Assembly: GCF_004137345.1 (NCBI RefSeq)
Contig: NZ_SDWV01000029.1
Location: 1-54,300 of the forward strand
Origin: Nocardioides zhouii
GTDB taxonomy: Bacteria > Actinomycetota > Actinomycetes > Propionibacteriales > Nocardioidaceae
DNA length: 54,300 nucleotides
Reading direction: 5' to 3'
Shown: piece by piece, positions 54,141 to 54,300 of the stretch
How the letters are laid out: each line of letters begins with the position of its first letter
Position numbering within the stretch: position 1 is the first letter of the stretch
Notes under the pieces: model-generated
The model's database searches: none
What the model saw: the letters and a program-made list of their open reading frames with translations, nothing else
Told to the model about the DNA's origin: nothing
Translations under genes and position numbers: made by a program

Positions 54141-54300
54141 AGCGGTGGTCCACCCACACTCGTTGGCTCGGGAATGTGGCTCGGCCACCGCTGGAGCGCG
54201 AGTCGTACGCCGACACGCCCGTCAGCGGTGGTCCACCCACACTCGTTGGCTCGGGAATGTGGCTCGGCCACCGCTGGAGCGCGAGTCGTACGCCGACACG
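54141..54300. repeat. 83-bp palindromic tandem repeat, at least two copies
   Basis: A 77-bp segment (54141-54217) recurs identically at 54224-54300, with a 6-bp linker, and the second copy reaches the window end. Each unit begins with AGCGGTGG and carries CCACCGCT 45 nt later (54141-54148 and 54185-54192), with a nested CCACA/TGTGG pair. It starts 5 bp after the pcrA stop and may double as its terminator. No coding function is likely. Confidence 0.85.

Noticed and set aside
51575..54271. Nearly 900-codon minus-strand frame opposite pcrA
   Set aside because: Val/Gly/Leu-rich antisense translation typical of high-GC DNA; starts in the tandem repeat and has no recognisable domain.
54141..54300. 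CRISPR array
   Set aside because: Repeat units of 77 bp with only a 6-bp identical-type linker and no variable 25-45 bp spacers; no cas gene nearby.

Overview
The window is very GC-rich chromosomal DNA with short intergenic gaps, many GTG starts, stop-start overlaps of the GTGA/ATGA type, and actinobacterial gene families (DUF222-HNH, ANTAR, F420-type LLM oxidoreductases, MpaB/DUF2236, MMPL, PspC-histidine kinase). It looks like an actinobacterium, most likely Nocardioides or a close relative; that assignment is inference from gene content, not a database result. No rRNA, tRNA, phage, transposase or CRISPR array was seen, and no gap between genes exceeds about 165 bp.

Layout. 1-4.7 kb: 5' end of an unidentified gene with a consensus TATAAT promoter, a nucleoside deaminase, a PNPOx-like flavoprotein, two VOC proteins, and a sodium:solute symporter with a small membrane partner. 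4.7-15.6 kb: one tightly packed purine degradation operon (CitE-like aldolase, uricase, OHCU decarboxylase, HIU hydrolase, allantoinase, ureidoglycine aminohydrolase, xanthine dehydrogenase A/B/C, guanine deaminase), meeting a convergent malate synthase. Together they convert guanine to allantoate and, with enzymes not in the window (allantoate amidohydrolase and a ureidoglycolate-cleaving enzyme), to glyoxylate, which malate synthase can condense with acetyl-CoA.

17-24.6 kb: an orphan sugar-binding-like lipoprotein, a methionine aminopeptidase-type M24 protein, and a minus-strand run of acyl-CoA ligase, glycerophosphodiesterase, secreted protein and MMPL transporter. 24.6-28.6 kb: an accessory patch with two HNH nuclease genes around a lower-GC NYN-LOTUS gene that carries a -1 frameshift. 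28.6-34.2 kb: ion channel, mini-PspC, GAF-ANTAR regulator, two FAD oxidoreductases, a pentapeptide-DinB fusion, a nitroreductase gene wrecked by an internal deletion, and an amphi-Trp protein. 34.2-37.7 kb: an LLM/MpaB/acyl-CoA dehydrogenase operon behind a perfect 19-bp palindrome, and an EVE protein. 37.8-41.2 kb: a heterodimeric ABC exporter with strongly complementary degeneration of its ATP sites. 41.3-45.7 kb: YbaK deacylase, two tandem GDPD paralogues, and a class V aminotransferase. 45.7-49.4 kb: a LiaF-like PspC protein divergent from a PspC-histidine kinase and its response regulator. 49.4-54.3 kb: APC permease with universal stress protein, a small membrane protein, PcrA helicase, and an 83-bp palindromic tandem repeat that runs off the end.

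The most general signal is regulatory: about twenty genes have a TANNNT-type -10 hexamer ending 6-7 nt (once 9) before the start codon, with no Shine-Dalgarno. This is the signature of leaderless mRNAs, and it also helps fix several start codons and operon heads.
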